Translations under genes and position numbers: made by a program
Part shown: positions 6,158 through 7,266 of the stretch, one piece after another
How positions within the stretch are numbered: the stretch's first letter is position 1
Layout of the letters: every line of letters starts with the position of its first letter
Source of the DNA: JAMCRM01 sp041685075
Lineage (GTDB): Bacteria; Acidobacteriota; Terriglobia; Bryobacterales; Bryobacteraceae
Reading direction: 5' to 3'
NCBI GenBank assembly: GCA_041685075.1
Contig: JAWLGN010000282.1
Coordinates: 1-7,266 of the forward strand
Length of the DNA stretch: 7,266 nt
Notes under the pieces: model-generated
The model's input: only the letters and a program-made list of their open reading frames with translations
What the model was told of the DNA's origin: nothing
Databases searched by the model: none

Positions 6158-7266
6158 ATGCCCCTCACACGCCGCCACATTCTGCTCGCGGGACTCGGTC
6201 TGCCCGCGGCGGCGCAGCAGAAGGCTGCCGCGCCGCGTCCGAACATCGTGCTGGTGGTCGCCGACGAACTGGCGGCCTGGATGCTCGGCTGTTACGGAAA
6301 CAAGGAGTTCCGGACGCCGAACATCGACCGCCTGGCGCGCATGGGGACGCGCTTCAACAACTGCTTCACGCTCTCGCCGATGTGCGGCTCCGGGCATGCA
6401 TCGCTGTTCAGCGGCCGCGCGCCCGCGCAGCACGGCATTACGGACGCGTTGACGGGCGCGGCGCCGGCCGGGTTTGCCGGTGAGGTGCTGCTCTCCGACC
6501 TGCTCTCCGGCGAGGGCTACGAGTGCGGCTTCGCCGGCAAGTGGCACCTGGGAGGCGAGGAGCAGCCGCAGCACGGCTTCCGGTTCTGGTACGCGGCGCA
6601 GGGCGAGGTGCGGTTGCAGAACCCTGTGGTGAGCCGCGAGGGGAAGACCGTCGAGGAGAAGGGCTACCTGGGCGACTTGATCACCGCCGCGGCGGACAGT
6701 TTCCTCGAGCGGCAGAGCGAATCGCGGCCGTTTTTCCTGACGGTGGACTACCCGCTGCTGCACCCGCCCTACGAGGGTCACCCGGAGCAGTACGCCGCCA
6801 TGTACGCCCAGAACACCTTCGAGAGTATCGGCTGGCTGCCCGCGGCACCCAACGCCGCCCGGCAAAAGGAGCTGCTCCAGGACACCGTGGGCAGCCTGCG
6901 GAAGGCCGGCGCGGCGCTTTCGGCGCTGGACGGCCAGGTGGCCGCGCTGTACAAGGCCTTACAGGCGAGGGGCCGGCTGGAGAACACCCTCGTCATTTTC
7001 ACCAGCGACCACGGCTCGCTCTGGGGACGGCACGGATTATGGAATGGCGGTCCGGCATCGGAGCCGTCCAACATGTTCGAAGAGGTCGTGCAGGTCCCCA
7101 TGCTGTGGAGCTGGCTGGGGCGCATCCCGGCGGACAACACGCGGCCGGAGCTGGTGGATTTCTGCGACTTCTTCCTGACGGTGGCGGAGGCCGCCGGAGC
7201 GCAGCCGCCGGCGGGGCGCAACCTGCCCGGCCGCAGTTTCCTGCCGCTGGCCGCCAACAAGGCCCT
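6158..7266 (+). CDS. Exported sulfatase-family (alkaline phosphatase superfamily) hydrolase, 3' partial, atypical active site
   Basis: The frame is open from ATG 6158 to the right edge (369 codons visible, no stop). The N-terminus LTRRHILLAG followed by Leu/Ala residues resembles a twin-arginine signal, with probable cleavage after Ala19 before QQK. Family marks: PNIVLVVADE (28-37, first metal ligands, second Asp replaced by Glu), CYGN (45-48), TPNIDRLARMG (53-63), GKWHLG (127-132, Lys128/His130), LHPPY (His202), FTSDHG (Asp284/His285) and GRHGLW (His292). The signature that should read Cys-x-Pro-x-Arg is Cys76-Gly-Ser-Gly-His80 (6383-6397). The following ASLFSGR matches the usual ASLLTGR. 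Both residues central to formylglycine formation are thus missing although Cys76 is kept. The Lys usual after HGLW is Asn296. Sulfatase fold is confident; sulfatase activity is not. No ribosome site is evident; a TATACT lies 10 nt upstream of the ATG. Confidence 0.88.
   Translation, partial: MPLTRRHILLAGLGLPAAAQQKAAAPRPNIVLVVADELAAWMLGCYGNKEFRTPNIDRLARMGTRFNNCFTLSPMCGSGHASLFSGRAPAQHGITDALTGAAPAGFAGEVLLSDLLSGEGYECGFAGKWHLGGEEQPQHGFRFWYAAQGEVRLQNPVVSREGKTVEEKGYLGDLITAAADSFLERQSESRPFFLTVDYPLLHPPYEGHPEQYAAMYAQNTFESIGWLPAAPNAARQKELLQDTVGSLRKAGAALSALDGQVAALYKALQARGRLENTLVIFTSDHGSLWGRHGLWNGGPASEPSNMFEEVVQVPMLWSWLGRIPADNTRPELVDFCDFFLTVAEAAGAQPPAGRNLPGRSFLPLAANKA

Noticed and set aside
6086..6865. A 259-codon open frame on the minus strand opposite the sulfatase-family gene
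   Set aside because: Arg/Val/Gln-rich shadow that also runs through the tRNA D-arm and acceptor. The plus-strand frame has many sulfatase-family motifs.

Overview
This is a GC-rich, gene-dense bacterial window. It holds six protein genes, two of them cut by the window edges, and one tRNA. There is no mobile element, CRISPR array, plasmid or phage signature. The combination of a didermic-type MCE (MlaD-like) protein with an OmpA-like tail, ATPase-less MacB-type permeases, a CPHC thioredoxin-fold lipoprotein and a Tat-type exported sulfatase-family protein points to a Gram-negative soil-type bacterium. Acidobacteriota is my best guess. This is inference from gene style, since no taxonomic marker gene is present.

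Layout. (1) Bases 1-1265, plus strand: the 3' part of an MCE-domain protein with a coiled coil and a degenerate OmpA-like C-terminus. (2) Bases 1266-5351, minus strand: a tight four-gene unit read right to left, made of a YheT-like alpha/beta hydrolase, two MacB/FtsX-type permeases and a uridine kinase. The junctions are 1 nt, a 4-nt ATGA overlap, and 6 nt, so co-transcription is very likely. (3) Bases 5381-6022, plus strand: a thioredoxin-fold lipoprotein divergent from the operon across only 29 nt. (4) Bases 6032-6108, minus strand: a CAU-anticodon tRNA with an encoded CCA end, most likely elongator Met. (5) Bases 6158 to the window end, plus strand: an exported sulfatase-family enzyme whose 3' end is missing.

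Most genes here are cell-envelope functions: lipid transport, ABC export, envelope redox and an exported hydrolase. The uridine kinase and the tRNA are housekeeping passengers. The two permeases look like a heterodimer that needs an ATPase and probably a periplasmic adaptor encoded elsewhere.

The most interesting point is the sulfatase-family protein. It keeps the overall fold motifs but has Cys-Gly-Ser-Gly-His where the formylglycine signature Cys-x-Pro-x-Arg should be. Secondary points are the near-leaderless TATACT starts of two genes, the absence of any terminator space at both convergent junctions, and the OmpA-like domain with its key acidic residue replaced. I found no convincing evidence of an entirely new multi-gene system.
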